A stretch of DNA of 64,000 nt, taken from the NCBI GenBank assembly GCA_020632975.1, contig JACKEL010000005.1:310001-374000 (forward strand), in the 5' to 3' direction. This DNA comes from Myxococcales bacterium (GTDB taxonomy: Bacteria; Myxococcota_C; UBA6777). The notes under the pieces are model-generated. The model made no database searches and was not told where the DNA came from. It saw nothing but the letters and a program-made list of their open reading frames with translations. Made by a program: the position numbers and the translations under genes. This document shows, piece after piece, positions 51,088-60,576 of this stretch (within the stretch, counting starts at the first letter, position 1; each line of letters begins with the position of its first letter).

Positions 51088-52413
51088 TCACGCATCTATG
51101 GGAAAAAACACGCAAAAGCACGCACCGCCTAAAACCTCAGAGGTCTTGACGTCCACGCTGCCCCCATAAGACTCAACTGTCTGTGCCACGCTATAAAGCC
51201 CCAGCCCCGATCCGCTCATGTGTCGTTTCCACGTCTTCTCTTTTTCTTGTTGCTCCACAAGGCTCTCAGATGCCGCATCACGGGGGACATCCGCCTCCCC
51301 AGCGAGTCGTTTTGTCGTAAAGAAGGGATCAAAGATGCGCCCCCTCAGCTCCACAGGCACGCCCGGACCATTATCATGCAGCGCAAAACACAAAGAAGAC
51401 TCGTGCTGGAACAGTTGAAAATGCAGTTTGGGTTCAGCCACCCCCAAAAGTGCATCCAATGCATTTCGTATCAGGTTCCCAAAGATCTGAGAGAAATCAG
51501 CATAATTCATATAGATCTTTGGAAGCTTTTCTTGAAAATCGAAAGAAAGACTCACACGATGACGAAGAAAAGCATCCGCCTGAAGGAAGTTCAACTCTTG
51601 GCGCACGCTCTCCTCAAGAGACAACCACAGCTTGCCTGCCGCCTGCTCCATCCGACTTTTGGAGATAAGGTTCTGCGTAAGCGCCTGAATCCTCTCAACA
51701 GCTTCCATCACAACACGCAACGAAGGACGCCAAACCACAGGAGGATAGCCATTTTCTTCTTCGAACTGTTCCAAGCGTTCGCTCAGTTCCTCCGCATGAC
51801 CGAGGATTAAACCCAATGGGGTGTTTACATTGTGACAAATCCCTTGCACCAAGGCCCCAATGGCAGCTTGCTTTTGCTGACGTAACAGATCCTCTTGGGT
51901 CTTGTGCAAGCGACTGTTGGCCTCTCGAAGCTCTCGATCCGCGACGAGCAATCGCTCATTTGTCTCTTTCAAATCAAGGATATACTTCTTTTCCGCAAGA
52001 TCATCTTGGTGTTTCTGCACCGCACGGTCCAAGATCGCAAGCAACCCCTCGGGCTTAAAAGGCTTCTCCATCAAATGAAACAGATTCAACCGATTGATGG
52101 CCTCGATGGTATCAGGCTTTTGGAGCCTCCCCGACAAAAGAACTTGTATCGCTTCGGGTTGGACCTTCTTCGCGACCTCCAAAAAGTCGATCCCTGTGTA
52201 CCCTGGGAAGAGATCAAACTGAAAGTCGACCAACATCACGGTGACAGGGTGCGTTTCGATAAACTTTAAGGCATCTTCATAATGCGAAAATCCATGCGCG
52301 ACCCACGGTGTCGAAGTGTGGATCAAAGAGACCAACCCCCGTAAAACAAGCTCATTATCTTCCAAGACCAAAAGTTCGGTTTGTTTGACCAACCAACGTT
52401 TTTGTTCACTCAT
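51088..52413 (-). CDS. Hybrid response regulator-histidine kinase
   Basis: 441 residues, soluble. An N-terminal receiver domain (about 10-130) has the acidic pocket ED, phosphoacceptor Asp63 (VMLVDFQFD) and Lys117 (MEKPF). A coiled linker (135-180) leads to a dimerisation helix with GALVQGICHNVNTPLG; His194 is the likely phosphorylated residue. The C-terminal ATPase domain has the N box QIFGNLIRNALDAL, DNGPGVP and GSGLGLYSVAQTVESYGG. The receiver-first order means this kinase is itself probably controlled by phosphorylation from an upstream kinase, since it lacks its own sensor domain. About 30 residues rich in Glu/Lys interrupt the ATPase lid. No partner regulator is adjacent. Confidence 0.9.
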   Translation of the reverse strand: MSEQKRWLVKQTELLVLEDNELVLRGLVSLIHTSTPWVAHGFSHYEDALKFIETHPVTVMLVDFQFDLFPGYTGIDFLEVAKKVQPEAIQVLLSGRLQKPDTIEAINRLNLFHLMEKPFKPEGLLAILDRAVQKHQDDLAEKKYILDLKETNERLLVADRELREANSRLHKTQEDLLRQQKQAAIGALVQGICHNVNTPLGLILGHAEELSERLEQFEEENGYPPVVWRPSLRVVMEAVERIQALTQNLISKSRMEQAAGKLWLSLEESVRQELNFLQADAFLRHRVSLSFDFQEKLPKIYMNYADFSQIFGNLIRNALDALLGVAEPKLHFQLFQHESSLCFALHDNGPGVPVELRGRIFDPFFTTKRLAGEADVPRDAASESLVEQQEKEKTWKRHMSGSGLGLYSVAQTVESYGGSVDVKTSEVLGGACFCVFFPIDA

Positions 52414-52500
52414 CTCTTTCGCTGAAGCCTCGCTTCCAGATCCTCACCAAACGCACGACAAAGGGTGCAAAAAGTCAAAAGAATGTTACAGTCTCTGCAC

Positions 52501-52565
52501 TTGACAGGCTACCCGAAAACGGGCAAAAAACTAGAGAGCAGACCTTCACAAGAAGGGTCTTTTTA
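52501..52565 (+). promoter_or_regulatory. TTGACA followed by two hairpins and a T-run upstream of the VWA gene
   Basis: Within the 355-base region 52414-52768, TTGACA (52501) is followed by CCCG-AAAA-CGGG and then AGACCTTC-ACAA-GAAGGGTCT with TTTTTA directly after (to 52565). The second hairpin looks like an intrinsic terminator on the plus strand, yet no plus-strand gene lies upstream. It may be a leader attenuator or the end of a short RNA. A matching -10 is not obvious. No protein gene is supported in the region. Confidence 0.35.
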
Positions 52566-52768
52566 TACCCGCGCAACAACACAAAGATTGAACACACATT
52601 GCGGGTCAAAAGTTGTATCGTAAAACTCATGTTCCACAATGTTGCTCTCTGCTTCTATACAACAAACCAAACCCAATCATGGTTATTTTATACAGTTTTT
52701 TACAACTCCGCACCCAAGATTTTTCCGAACGGTCACACAAAGGCCGGCACCGCCAAGGGAGTATCCGC

Positions 52769-55700
52769 ATGAAGAAATATCGTTCTTTGATGACATCCAT
52801 ACCTCGATGGGGAGGCCTACTCACTGGCCTCTTCATGCTCGCTGGTACGATCGCTTGGTCTCCCGCGGTAGCTTGGGGTCAGGCCTCCAACTGCGAGCCT
52901 CCCAACCTTATGATGATCCTCGATAGATCTTGCAGTATGGGCTACACAGGCACCTCCTACGTAAACAGTGGAAGGACCTGTAGTAGCACCAGTCAATGTA
53001 ACCCCATGCAGCGAACGTATCAGCCAACCCCCGGCTATACTCCCCGATATAGCTACACTTGTTCAAGTGCAACTTGTATGTACACGCGCTGGGATACCGC
53101 TGTAAACGCACTAAAAGAAGTCGCCTACCAATATGGTGGAACCTCGGGTGCAGGCTACGCAGATCGCAAGATCCGCTTGGGTCTTACACTTTTCAGCGAC
53201 AGCGCCACCATCACAAACGCTGTCGTTGCCAACCCCCCTCAACTTAGCACGAGCCTTTCAAATTACTCCGCAAGCGGCGGAACCTACTATGTTCCCGCTT
53301 TCCAAGCCGCACGTACGCACCTCCAAAGCGTCGTGAACGCGGATAGCGTCAAAAATCGTCCAACGCACATCATGTTCATCACAGACGGTGATTCTAGTGA
53401 TGCTTGTTCGAGCAGTGTGACCATCGCACGCGATCTGTTCAACGGAACAGGCGCAAACCGCCTCGTGGATAACCTCGGTAACGTCTACAAAGTCAAGACC
53501 TACGTGATCGGTTTTGGAACGGGTTTGAGCACCACAGGGAAAAACTGTTTGCGCGATATCGCGGTCGCAGGTGGTACACAACGTTGCGATCCCAGTATCG
53601 CGGGCTGCGTTGCTTACTATGCCTCTGACAACAACACCCAACTCCAAAACGCGATGAACGCCATCATCAACAACGCCACCCAAGAAGTCTGCGACGGCAT
53701 CGACAACGACTGCGATGGCACCATCGACAATGGTATCGCAGGAACGGGCGTGAACTGTAACACCGGACAACAGGGCGTTTGTTCTGCGGGTAAAACCCAG
53801 TGTACTGGTGGCGGCGGTATCCAATGCGTTCGTACCACCAACCCCACCGCCGAGATCTGCGATGGAAAAGACAACAACTGTAACGGTAGCGTAGACGAAG
53901 GAAACCCCGGTGGCGGCGGCTCTTGTAACACTGGACAGCAAGGGATCTGTTCTACAGGAACACGCCAGTGTCAAAATGGCGCGCTCGTTTGTATCCGCAC
54001 CAACCCTCCCGCTGCTGAGACCTGTAACGGCCAAGACGACGACTGTGACGGCAAAACCGACGAAGGAAACCCCGGTGGTGGTGGAAGCTGTACAACCGGT
54101 CAACCGGGCATTTGTACGCCTGGAACACGTCAGTGCCAAAGCGGTTCGCTCGTTTGTGTGCGTACTACAAACCCCGTTGCCGAGAAGTGTAACGGTATCG
54201 ACGATGACTGTGACGGCAAAACCGACGAAGCTTTCACCAACCTCGGTCAAGCTTGTAACGCTGGTCAAGGTGCTTGTGGAAACACTGGTCAATACATCTG
54301 TAACGCCGCTGGTACGGGCACAGAGTGTAGCGTCAAATCAGGTGTCCCCTCTCCCGAAAGCTGTAACGGCCAAGACGACGACTGCGACGGCAAGACCGAC
54401 GAAGGCAACCCTGGCGGTGGTGGAAACTGTAGCACGGGCCAACAAGGGATCTGTGACGCAGGAACGCGTCAATGCCAAAGCGGTACACTCCGTTGTGTAC
54501 GCAACACCGCTCCTAGCGCCGAAAAATGTAACGGCCAAGATGACGACTGTGACGGCAAAACCGACGAAGGTAACCCCGACGGCGGCGCAAACTGCAATAC
54601 AGGTCAACAAGGTGTTTGTTCTGCTGGTAAACAAGAGTGCCAAGGTGGTTCGCTCGTTTGTGTACGTAGCACCGCTCCCAGCGCTGAAAAATGTAACGGC
54701 CTCGACGACAACTGTGATGGCAGCGTAGACGAAGGAAACCCTGACGGTGGCGCAAGTTGTAACACAACAGAGCCCGGTCTTTGCCGCCCAGGAACACAAC
54801 AATGTCGCAATGGCAAGCTCCAATGTATCCGCATCACCAACCCCGCTGTCGAAGAATGTGACGGCCTTGACAACGACTGCGATGGCAAAGTCGATGAAGA
54901 CTTCGCAAACAAAGGACAGGCTTGTAAAGGCGGTATCGGTGCTTGCGAACGCCCAGGGAAATACGTTTGTACGCCCGACAAAAAAGGCACCACCTGTGAC
55001 GCGGTTGCAGGAAACCCAACCCCCGAAGACTGCGATGGTATCGACAACGATTGTAACGGACAAATCGATGACGGTATCTCCCGTAGCTGTAAAACAGACT
55101 GCGAAAGCGGCGTAGAACTCTGCCAAAACGGAAGCTGGCTGCCTTGTAGCGCCAAGCAACCCCAAACAGAAGTTTGTAACAACCAAGACGACGACTGCAA
55201 CGGTCAAATCGACGACAAACTCACGCAGCCCTGTAGCAGTCCTTGTGGAACAGGAACCGAAGAGTGTCGCGCAGGGAAATGGGTCTTCTGTACAGCGCCC
55301 AAGCCCGAAGCTGAAGTCTGTGACGGCAAAGACAACGACTGTAACGGCCAAATCGACGATGGTATCCCTGACAAACCTTGTTCGGGTGCTTGTGGCCAAG
55401 GTAAAGCCTCATGCGTCAATGGACAATTCAGCGGGTGTTCGGGACCCCAACCCGAGCCAGAAGTCTGTGATGGCAAAGACAACGACTGTAACGGCCAAAT
55501 CGACGACAAGCTGATCCGCACCTGTAAATCCGCTTGTGGAGAAGGCGAAGAGATCTGCCGCAATGGTCAATGGTCTGCTTGTAATGCTCCCTTGCCACAA
55601 ACCGAGATCTGCAACGGTCTCGACGATGACTGTGACGGACAGACCGACAACAACGCAACTTGCCCCACAAGCGAAACCTGTATCCAAGGCGCATGTCGTC

Positions 55701-56605
55701 GAACCTGCCGTAATGGTGAGTGTCCCCGTGGTCAACAATGTCGCGACGGATTCTGCTACGGTTGCGACAACGTGACCTGCCCCTCTGACAAAAAATGTCA
55801 GGAAGGGATCTGTGTTGACGCTTGTTTGGGCGTGACCTGTCCCACCGGTGAAGCTTGCAAAAATGGAAAATGCGTCGAAGACAACTGTTATGGCCTTGGG
55901 TGTCCCAATGGACAGATTTGCCAAAACGGTCAATGTACCTCTGACCCCTGCAAAGGCGTCTCTTGCCAAGTCGGTCAGTTCTGTAAACAAGGCCAATGTA
56001 TCGACATCTGCGACCCCACGACTTGTACATCAAGCCAAAGCTGCGGAAGCAACGGCCAGTGCGTGGATGACCCATGCAAAGGCGTTTCTTGTGACCCTGG
56101 AAAAGTCTGTGATTCTACAGGAAAATGCGTAGGCGATCCTTGTAGCGGAGTCACTTGTCCAGAAGGCCGCGCTTGCAAAGATGGGAAGTGCGAAGACGAT
56201 CCTTGCTTGGGGGTCTCTTGCCCTGGACAAAGCCGCTGTGTTAATGGTATTTGTGTCAAAGATCCCAATCCCGGCGAACCCGGCAGCGAACAAACAGGAT
56301 CGGAGAATCCGCAAGGCGAGACCAACAATCCCGACGGAATCACTGATGGTAGTCCCAACCCCGATGAGCCTACATCCAACAAGGAAACGGACCCCAACAA
56401 TGAAACCGGCGGCAATTCTGAACAAGGCAATAACCCCGGAAACGAGAAGGTTATTGGCGGAAACAGCCCAGACGGCCAAGGTTCAGATCGTTATCAAACT
56501 CCTGGAGGCTGCGGTTGCCAAGGGCAATCCCCACTCTCCTTCTCGTTCTTGCTTTTTGTCCTCTTTCTCCTTCCCCTTGTTCGTCGTCGGAGAGAACGCG
56601 CCTAA
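52769..56605 (+). CDS. VWA-domain surface protein with MopE-type repeats and MYXO-CTERM-like tail
   Basis: 1278 residues from ATG 52769, with AAGGGAG about 8 bases upstream; the longer frame is not used. Signal peptide ends near GQA. A von Willebrand A domain (about 45-300) has the metal-site motif DRSCS (Asp52, Ser54, Ser56) and TDGDSSD. Then come 13 MopE-type motifs CxGxDxDCDGxxDE (for example CNGQDDDCDGKTDE), likely Ca2+-binding and disulfide-linked. About 8 small Cys modules follow (CxGVxCPxGxxCxxGxC), then a Gly/Asn/Pro-rich spacer. The end is GGCGCQ, a hydrophobic stretch and RRRRER, a MYXO-CTERM-type sorting signal. Probably an outer-surface adhesin; ligand unknown. Confidence 0.9.
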   Translation: MKKYRSLMTSIPRWGGLLTGLFMLAGTIAWSPAVAWGQASNCEPPNLMMILDRSCSMGYTGTSYVNSGRTCSSTSQCNPMQRTYQPTPGYTPRYSYTCSSATCMYTRWDTAVNALKEVAYQYGGTSGAGYADRKIRLGLTLFSDSATITNAVVANPPQLSTSLSNYSASGGTYYVPAFQAARTHLQSVVNADSVKNRPTHIMFITDGDSSDACSSSVTIARDLFNGTGANRLVDNLGNVYKVKTYVIGFGTGLSTTGKNCLRDIAVAGGTQRCDPSIAGCVAYYASDNNTQLQNAMNAIINNATQEVCDGIDNDCDGTIDNGIAGTGVNCNTGQQGVCSAGKTQCTGGGGIQCVRTTNPTAEICDGKDNNCNGSVDEGNPGGGGSCNTGQQGICSTGTRQCQNGALVCIRTNPPAAETCNGQDDDCDGKTDEGNPGGGGSCTTGQPGICTPGTRQCQSGSLVCVRTTNPVAEKCNGIDDDCDGKTDEAFTNLGQACNAGQGACGNTGQYICNAAGTGTECSVKSGVPSPESCNGQDDDCDGKTDEGNPGGGGNCSTGQQGICDAGTRQCQSGTLRCVRNTAPSAEKCNGQDDDCDGKTDEGNPDGGANCNTGQQGVCSAGKQECQGGSLVCVRSTAPSAEKCNGLDDNCDGSVDEGNPDGGASCNTTEPGLCRPGTQQCRNGKLQCIRITNPAVEECDGLDNDCDGKVDEDFANKGQACKGGIGACERPGKYVCTPDKKGTTCDAVAGNPTPEDCDGIDNDCNGQIDDGISRSCKTDCESGVELCQNGSWLPCSAKQPQTEVCNNQDDDCNGQIDDKLTQPCSSPCGTGTEECRAGKWVFCTAPKPEAEVCDGKDNDCNGQIDDGIPDKPCSGACGQGKASCVNGQFSGCSGPQPEPEVCDGKDNDCNGQIDDKLIRTCKSACGEGEEICRNGQWSACNAPLPQTEICNGLDDDCDGQTDNNATCPTSETCIQGACRRTCRNGECPRGQQCRDGFCYGCDNVTCPSDKKCQEGICVDACLGVTCPTGEACKNGKCVEDNCYGLGCPNGQICQNGQCTSDPCKGVSCQVGQFCKQGQCIDICDPTTCTSSQSCGSNGQCVDDPCKGVSCDPGKVCDSTGKCVGDPCSGVTCPEGRACKDGKCEDDPCLGVSCPGQSRCVNGICVKDPNPGEPGSEQTGSENPQGETNNPDGITDGSPNPDEPTSNKETDPNNETGGNSEQGNNPGNEKVIGGNSPDGQGSDRYQTPGGCGCQGQSPLSFSFLLFVLFLLPLVRRRRERA

Positions 56606-56629
56606 TCTTAGCAAGAGGTCGCACTTCTC

Positions 56630-57367
56630 ATGAAGCTCTCCGCTCCCCCCTTTTTCCTCATTCGTTCGCTCCCTCTTATTGCTCTGCTTTTCTTCTTTGC
56701 ATGCCAGCCAACCGTCCAATTGGAGGCGCCAGCTTGCAATTTGAACGATCTCCCCACCGTTTCGGCCCCAGGGAAGATGTCTGCCAGGGAGCGTTTTGAA
56801 GCCTTCAAAGCAAGTCAATCCACGAAACTCTATGGTTGCATGTTGATCTTCTGGAACACACAAACCGAGTCCGTCCAACCCGTGATCCTCAACTCAGATG
56901 GCGGACTCAACGGACGCACCAAAGATAGCGACAGCCTCCCCCTTAGTCTCTCCATTCCTGGCAATGCCAAACAACAAACGTTTCTCTTTCGCATGTACTT
57001 GCTCCAGCCCCACGAAGGCCAAGAACCCGACCCCAACGAAACTTTTGACACGCATCGCAGCGTTTGCCAAAAGATGATCTTTTTCGACTACGACTGCTTT
57101 AGTCCTGAAAACATAACCACTTGCTGGTTGGCTTTCTCTTTTGCCCCCAAGACAACTTCCACAAATGTCAACATCTTCGACAAGATCGTAGACACAGACG
57201 GCAACAAAGTTTCCTGCCGTATCTGCTCCCCTGAAGTCTGTGGAGATGGCAAAGATAACAACTGCAATGGAGAAAAGGACGAATATGAAGAAGAGAATGG
57301 TCGGCAAGCTTGCCCTGTCCAAGAAGGCTCCTCGCAACCTACCGACGGTGGCCCCGACCAACCCTAA
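56630..57367 (+). CDS. Small MopE-motif lipoprotein, related to the N-terminal domain of the giant Cys-rich protein
   Basis: 245 residues, starting 24 bases after the VWA gene. The lipobox is LFFFAC. The body (LYGCMLIFWNTQTESVQPVIL, LFRMYLLQ, VCQKMIFFDYDC, CWLAFSF) ends in SCRICSPEVCGDGKDNNCNGEKDE, one MopE-type motif, and a Pro/Gln tail. Order and key residues match residues about 110-340 of the giant protein at 6915 (WGCLVTVW, CYFFINYYL, VCRLCHPELCDGKDNDCDG). So this is a stripped-down family member carrying one metal-binding motif and no long repeats. Its position between two MopE proteins suggests one surface complex, but this is inference. Confidence 0.75.
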   Translation: MKLSAPPFFLIRSLPLIALLFFFACQPTVQLEAPACNLNDLPTVSAPGKMSARERFEAFKASQSTKLYGCMLIFWNTQTESVQPVILNSDGGLNGRTKDSDSLPLSLSIPGNAKQQTFLFRMYLLQPHEGQEPDPNETFDTHRSVCQKMIFFDYDCFSPENITTCWLAFSFAPKTTSTNVNIFDKIVDTDGNKVSCRICSPEVCGDGKDNNCNGEKDEYEEENGRQACPVQEGSSQPTDGGPDQP

Positions 57368-57468
57368 ACACCACGGCTGATCCCTCATCTCTCCCACACC
57401 CTCCACTGGTCGCCGTGGCTTCTCTTCGTTACCCAAACAGGTCTTCACCCATACGGGTTTGTTGTCCC

Positions 57469-57496
57469 GCCCATCGCCTCACCAAAGGGCTTTTTT
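57469..57496 (+). terminator. Weak terminator-like hairpin
   Basis: GCCC (57469-57472) pairs with GGGC (57487-57490) across a 14-base loop and is followed by six T. The stem is short, so this is a weak terminator of the upstream lipoprotein gene, lying just before the next gene's ribosome binding site. Confidence 0.3.
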
Positions 57497-57510
57497 ATTG
57501 AGGTTGTGTT

Positions 57511-60495
57511 ATGCGCAAGCTTTTTCCTCTCTTCATGGTTTCTTTTTTGATGTGGGGATGCCCCGAAGATCCCCGTAGAAAATGTCTCCAACCCACAGAC
57601 TGTTTGCTCGGCGAAAGTTGCCTCCAAGGGTACTGTGCCCCCGCAAGCAACACTTGCACCCCTGGACAATCTCGTCCTTGTTACACAGGACCCGAAGCCA
57701 CCCGCGGCAAAGGGACATGCCGAGATGGTACAGAAAGCTGTAGCGCAAACAACACCTGGAGCGGCGAGTGCAAAAACGAAGTCAAACCCACACAAGAGAT
57801 CTGTGGGGATGGCAAAGATAACGATTGCAACGGCGTGATCGACGATAGCACCCCCACCGCTGAAGTTTGCGATGGCGTTGACAACGATTGCAACGGCAAG
57901 ATCGACGATGACCCCGCCACTGGACAAGCTCTTGTACGAACTTGCTACACGGGCGCCCAAGGCACCGCTGGCAAGGGCGCCTGCAAATCAGGCTCGCAAA
58001 CTTGCAAAGATGGAAAATGGCCCGACGTCTGTGATGGTGAGATCGTTCCCAAAGCAGAACTCTGTGCAAACCAGATCGACGATGACTGCGATGGTATCGT
58101 CGATAACGTACAAGACCTTGGAAAACCCTGTCGTGACCCCAGCAAACAAGGCGCTTGCCAAGACGGGCTCTACGCTTGTGATGCCCAAGGCAACCGTATC
58201 TGTAAGCCGACCGCACAGACAAGCCCCGAAGATTGCAACGGAAAAGATGACGACTGCGACGGAAAAGTCGATAACATCGAGAATACACCTGACCCCATCC
58301 GTCGCGCTTGTCCCACCTACCCTGGACCCGCAGGGACCGAAAATGTTGGGGAGTGCAAAGCTGGTGTCCAACTTTGTCAAAATGGCCAGTGGAACGTGGC
58401 TTGTAGCGAACAAGTCACCCCACAGACCGACGTTTGTGACGGCAAAGATAACGACTGCGATGGCCAAATCGACAACCAACCCGGCAGCAACAACAAACTT
58501 GCACGCGCTTGTTATACAGGTCCCCAAGGCACCGAAAATGTTGGGACCTGCAAAGGCGGAAACCAACAGTGCGTCAACGGCGATTGGAGCACCTGCCAAG
58601 GCCAAGTCATCCCCAAAGATGAACTCTGCGCAAACAACCAAGACGAAGACTGCGACGGAAAAGTCGATAACGTCCGCTTCTTGGGAGAACGTTGCCTTGA
58701 TCGCACCCGCAAAGGGATCTGTCAGTCAGGGATCTACCAGTGCCAAGGCGCAAACCGCATCTGCAAACAAACCGTCCAGCCCGAAACAGAGACCTGTAAC
58801 GGCAAAGATGACGATTGTGACGGACAGACCGACAACTTGAAAGGCACCAACACGCCCCTCGAACGCGACTGTTACAGTCCTGGCGGTACCCCCGCAGGAA
58901 ACTGCAAACGCGGCAAACAAAGCTGTAGCAACGGGATTTGGAGCGCTGAGTGTAAGGGAGAAGTCACACCTTATACAGAGTTGTGCAACGGCCAAGATGA
59001 CGACTGTGACGGCAAAACCGACGAAGGCAATGCTTGTGCAACGTGCGCCAATGGCACCAGCCGAGACTGCTACAACGGTCCAAACAGCACAAGAAAACGC
59101 GGTAGCTGTATGGACGGCAAAGAACTTTGCCAAGGCGGGAAGTGGTCGGGGACTTGCAACAACTCCGTCGTCCCACAAGTCGAAGACTGTAACGGTCAAG
59201 ACGACGATTGTGACGGACAGACCGACAATATCCCCGCAACCACCTACCCTCTGCGTAAACCTTGTTACGATGGCCCCGCAGGAACCGATGGTTCGGGCCT
59301 TTGTGCAGGTGGTTTCAACCTCTGCCTCAACGGACAATGGGACACGACCTGTACAGGTGCGGTCTTGCCCAAAGCAGAGATCTGCGATGGCAAAGACAAC
59401 GACTGCGACGGAAAAACCGACGAAGGCAGCGCATGTCAAACCACCGAGCGAAAAGTCGGGGAAAGCTGCTCCAACGATCCAACCGCTCCTGCGGGCCTCA
59501 AATGCGGTTTTGGTCTCCAATGCATCTCCGCAACAGATGATGACCCTGCACCCTTCTGTTATCAAAACTGCGGTTCTGCCGCAGCTTGTGCCAACAACAC
59601 AGATGGTCGCATCTTGTGCGCCCCCCTCAGCAACACAGTCAGTATCTGTATCGCCCAAGCTGACGAAGGCGCCTTCTGCGATGTTGAACAAAGCGTCCTT
59701 TGCAAACCAGGCTTTGTTTGCGATGCCAACACACGCAGATGTCGTAAACCCAGCGAAGCAGGACCTTTGCAGCCTTGCGCAGGGAGCACGGGCTACACTT
59801 GCGATAGCCAACACCTCTGCACTATCCTCACCACAGGCTCGCGCTCGGGCTTCTGTCTCAAGCGTTGCAACACCACCGCAGACTGCGGAACGGGCCTATG
59901 TGTCGGAATTACAGCACAAGACAGCGTCTGTATCCCCGCAGGAAATCGCAAAGTCGATGAGCCTTGCGGACGCGCAGACGAAGGCCCCACGTTCGATTCC
60001 ACTCGACTCTGTCAACAAGGCCTATTCTGCTTGCGTACAGACCTCACCAACCCTGACGGTATCTGTGTCCCTCCCATCCAAGACTGCTCGTTGGGTTGCC
60101 CTGGTGGACGCTCGTGCGTCAACATCGACAACGGATTCTTCTGTATGCGCCCTTGTACCGCAGGCTGCCTCACAGATACTGAGTGTTCCCAAGTCATCAA
60201 CAGCCAAGTCTGTACCGCCAAAACACCACCTGGCTCCGTTCCCTTTGGTGGGATCTGTGACCCAGCCAATCGTTGTCTCCAAGACCTCGCTTGTTTGGGC
60301 GCAAACGGCGCTGTGGTGGGCTACTGCTCCAAGGTTTGTACGTCCAACGCAAACTGCCCCAACTCGCCTCCAGGTGCAAAGTGCCAAACCGTTGGCGCTG
60401 GGGTGAGCGCTTGCGTCTTCCCCTGTACCTCCAACGCAAACTGCCCCACAGGTCTCATCTGTTCCGCAAATGATGGGATCTGCCTCGCCCCATAG
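57511..60495 (+). CDS. Long MopE-repeat lipoprotein with Cys-rich C-terminal half
   Basis: 994 residues, ATG 57511 with GAGGT upstream. The lipobox is LMWGC. Residues about 20-650 hold 10 MopE-type motifs (CDGKDNDCDGQIDN, CNGQDDDCDGKTDEG and variants such as CANNQDEDCDGKVDN), each followed by a segment of about 50-70 residues with ARxCYTGPQGTENVGxCKxGxQxC. This unit is longer than in the VWA neighbour and includes a Tyr-Thr-Gly-Pro step. The last 340 residues lose the Asp motif but keep many Cys (CPGGRSCVNIDNGFFCMRPC, CDPANRCLQDLACLGANG, NCPTGLICSAND). It is an outer-surface lipoprotein, likely binding Ca2+. No MYXO-CTERM tail is present. Confidence 0.85.
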   Translation: MRKLFPLFMVSFLMWGCPEDPRRKCLQPTDCLLGESCLQGYCAPASNTCTPGQSRPCYTGPEATRGKGTCRDGTESCSANNTWSGECKNEVKPTQEICGDGKDNDCNGVIDDSTPTAEVCDGVDNDCNGKIDDDPATGQALVRTCYTGAQGTAGKGACKSGSQTCKDGKWPDVCDGEIVPKAELCANQIDDDCDGIVDNVQDLGKPCRDPSKQGACQDGLYACDAQGNRICKPTAQTSPEDCNGKDDDCDGKVDNIENTPDPIRRACPTYPGPAGTENVGECKAGVQLCQNGQWNVACSEQVTPQTDVCDGKDNDCDGQIDNQPGSNNKLARACYTGPQGTENVGTCKGGNQQCVNGDWSTCQGQVIPKDELCANNQDEDCDGKVDNVRFLGERCLDRTRKGICQSGIYQCQGANRICKQTVQPETETCNGKDDDCDGQTDNLKGTNTPLERDCYSPGGTPAGNCKRGKQSCSNGIWSAECKGEVTPYTELCNGQDDDCDGKTDEGNACATCANGTSRDCYNGPNSTRKRGSCMDGKELCQGGKWSGTCNNSVVPQVEDCNGQDDDCDGQTDNIPATTYPLRKPCYDGPAGTDGSGLCAGGFNLCLNGQWDTTCTGAVLPKAEICDGKDNDCDGKTDEGSACQTTERKVGESCSNDPTAPAGLKCGFGLQCISATDDDPAPFCYQNCGSAAACANNTDGRILCAPLSNTVSICIAQADEGAFCDVEQSVLCKPGFVCDANTRRCRKPSEAGPLQPCAGSTGYTCDSQHLCTILTTGSRSGFCLKRCNTTADCGTGLCVGITAQDSVCIPAGNRKVDEPCGRADEGPTFDSTRLCQQGLFCLRTDLTNPDGICVPPIQDCSLGCPGGRSCVNIDNGFFCMRPCTAGCLTDTECSQVINSQVCTAKTPPGSVPFGGICDPANRCLQDLACLGANGAVVGYCSKVCTSNANCPNSPPGAKCQTVGAGVSACVFPCTSNANCPTGLICSANDGICLAP

Positions 60496-60576
60496 CCCAC
60501 TCTGGCCCATACCGCTGCTTTTTCTACGCCTGCTCCTACCCCAATGTTTTTCCCCGAAAACACACCAACACTTCGC

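Noticed and set aside
53258..54292. Minus-strand open frames opposite the VWA/MopE gene
   Set aside because: These are shadows of the repeats, rich in Val/Thr/Ala, and the plus-strand gene has clear domains, signal peptide and ribosome binding site.
53690..55650. Regularly spaced DNA repeats that could be mistaken for a CRISPR array
   Set aside because: They are in frame, code for MopE-type protein repeats and vary at third codon positions.
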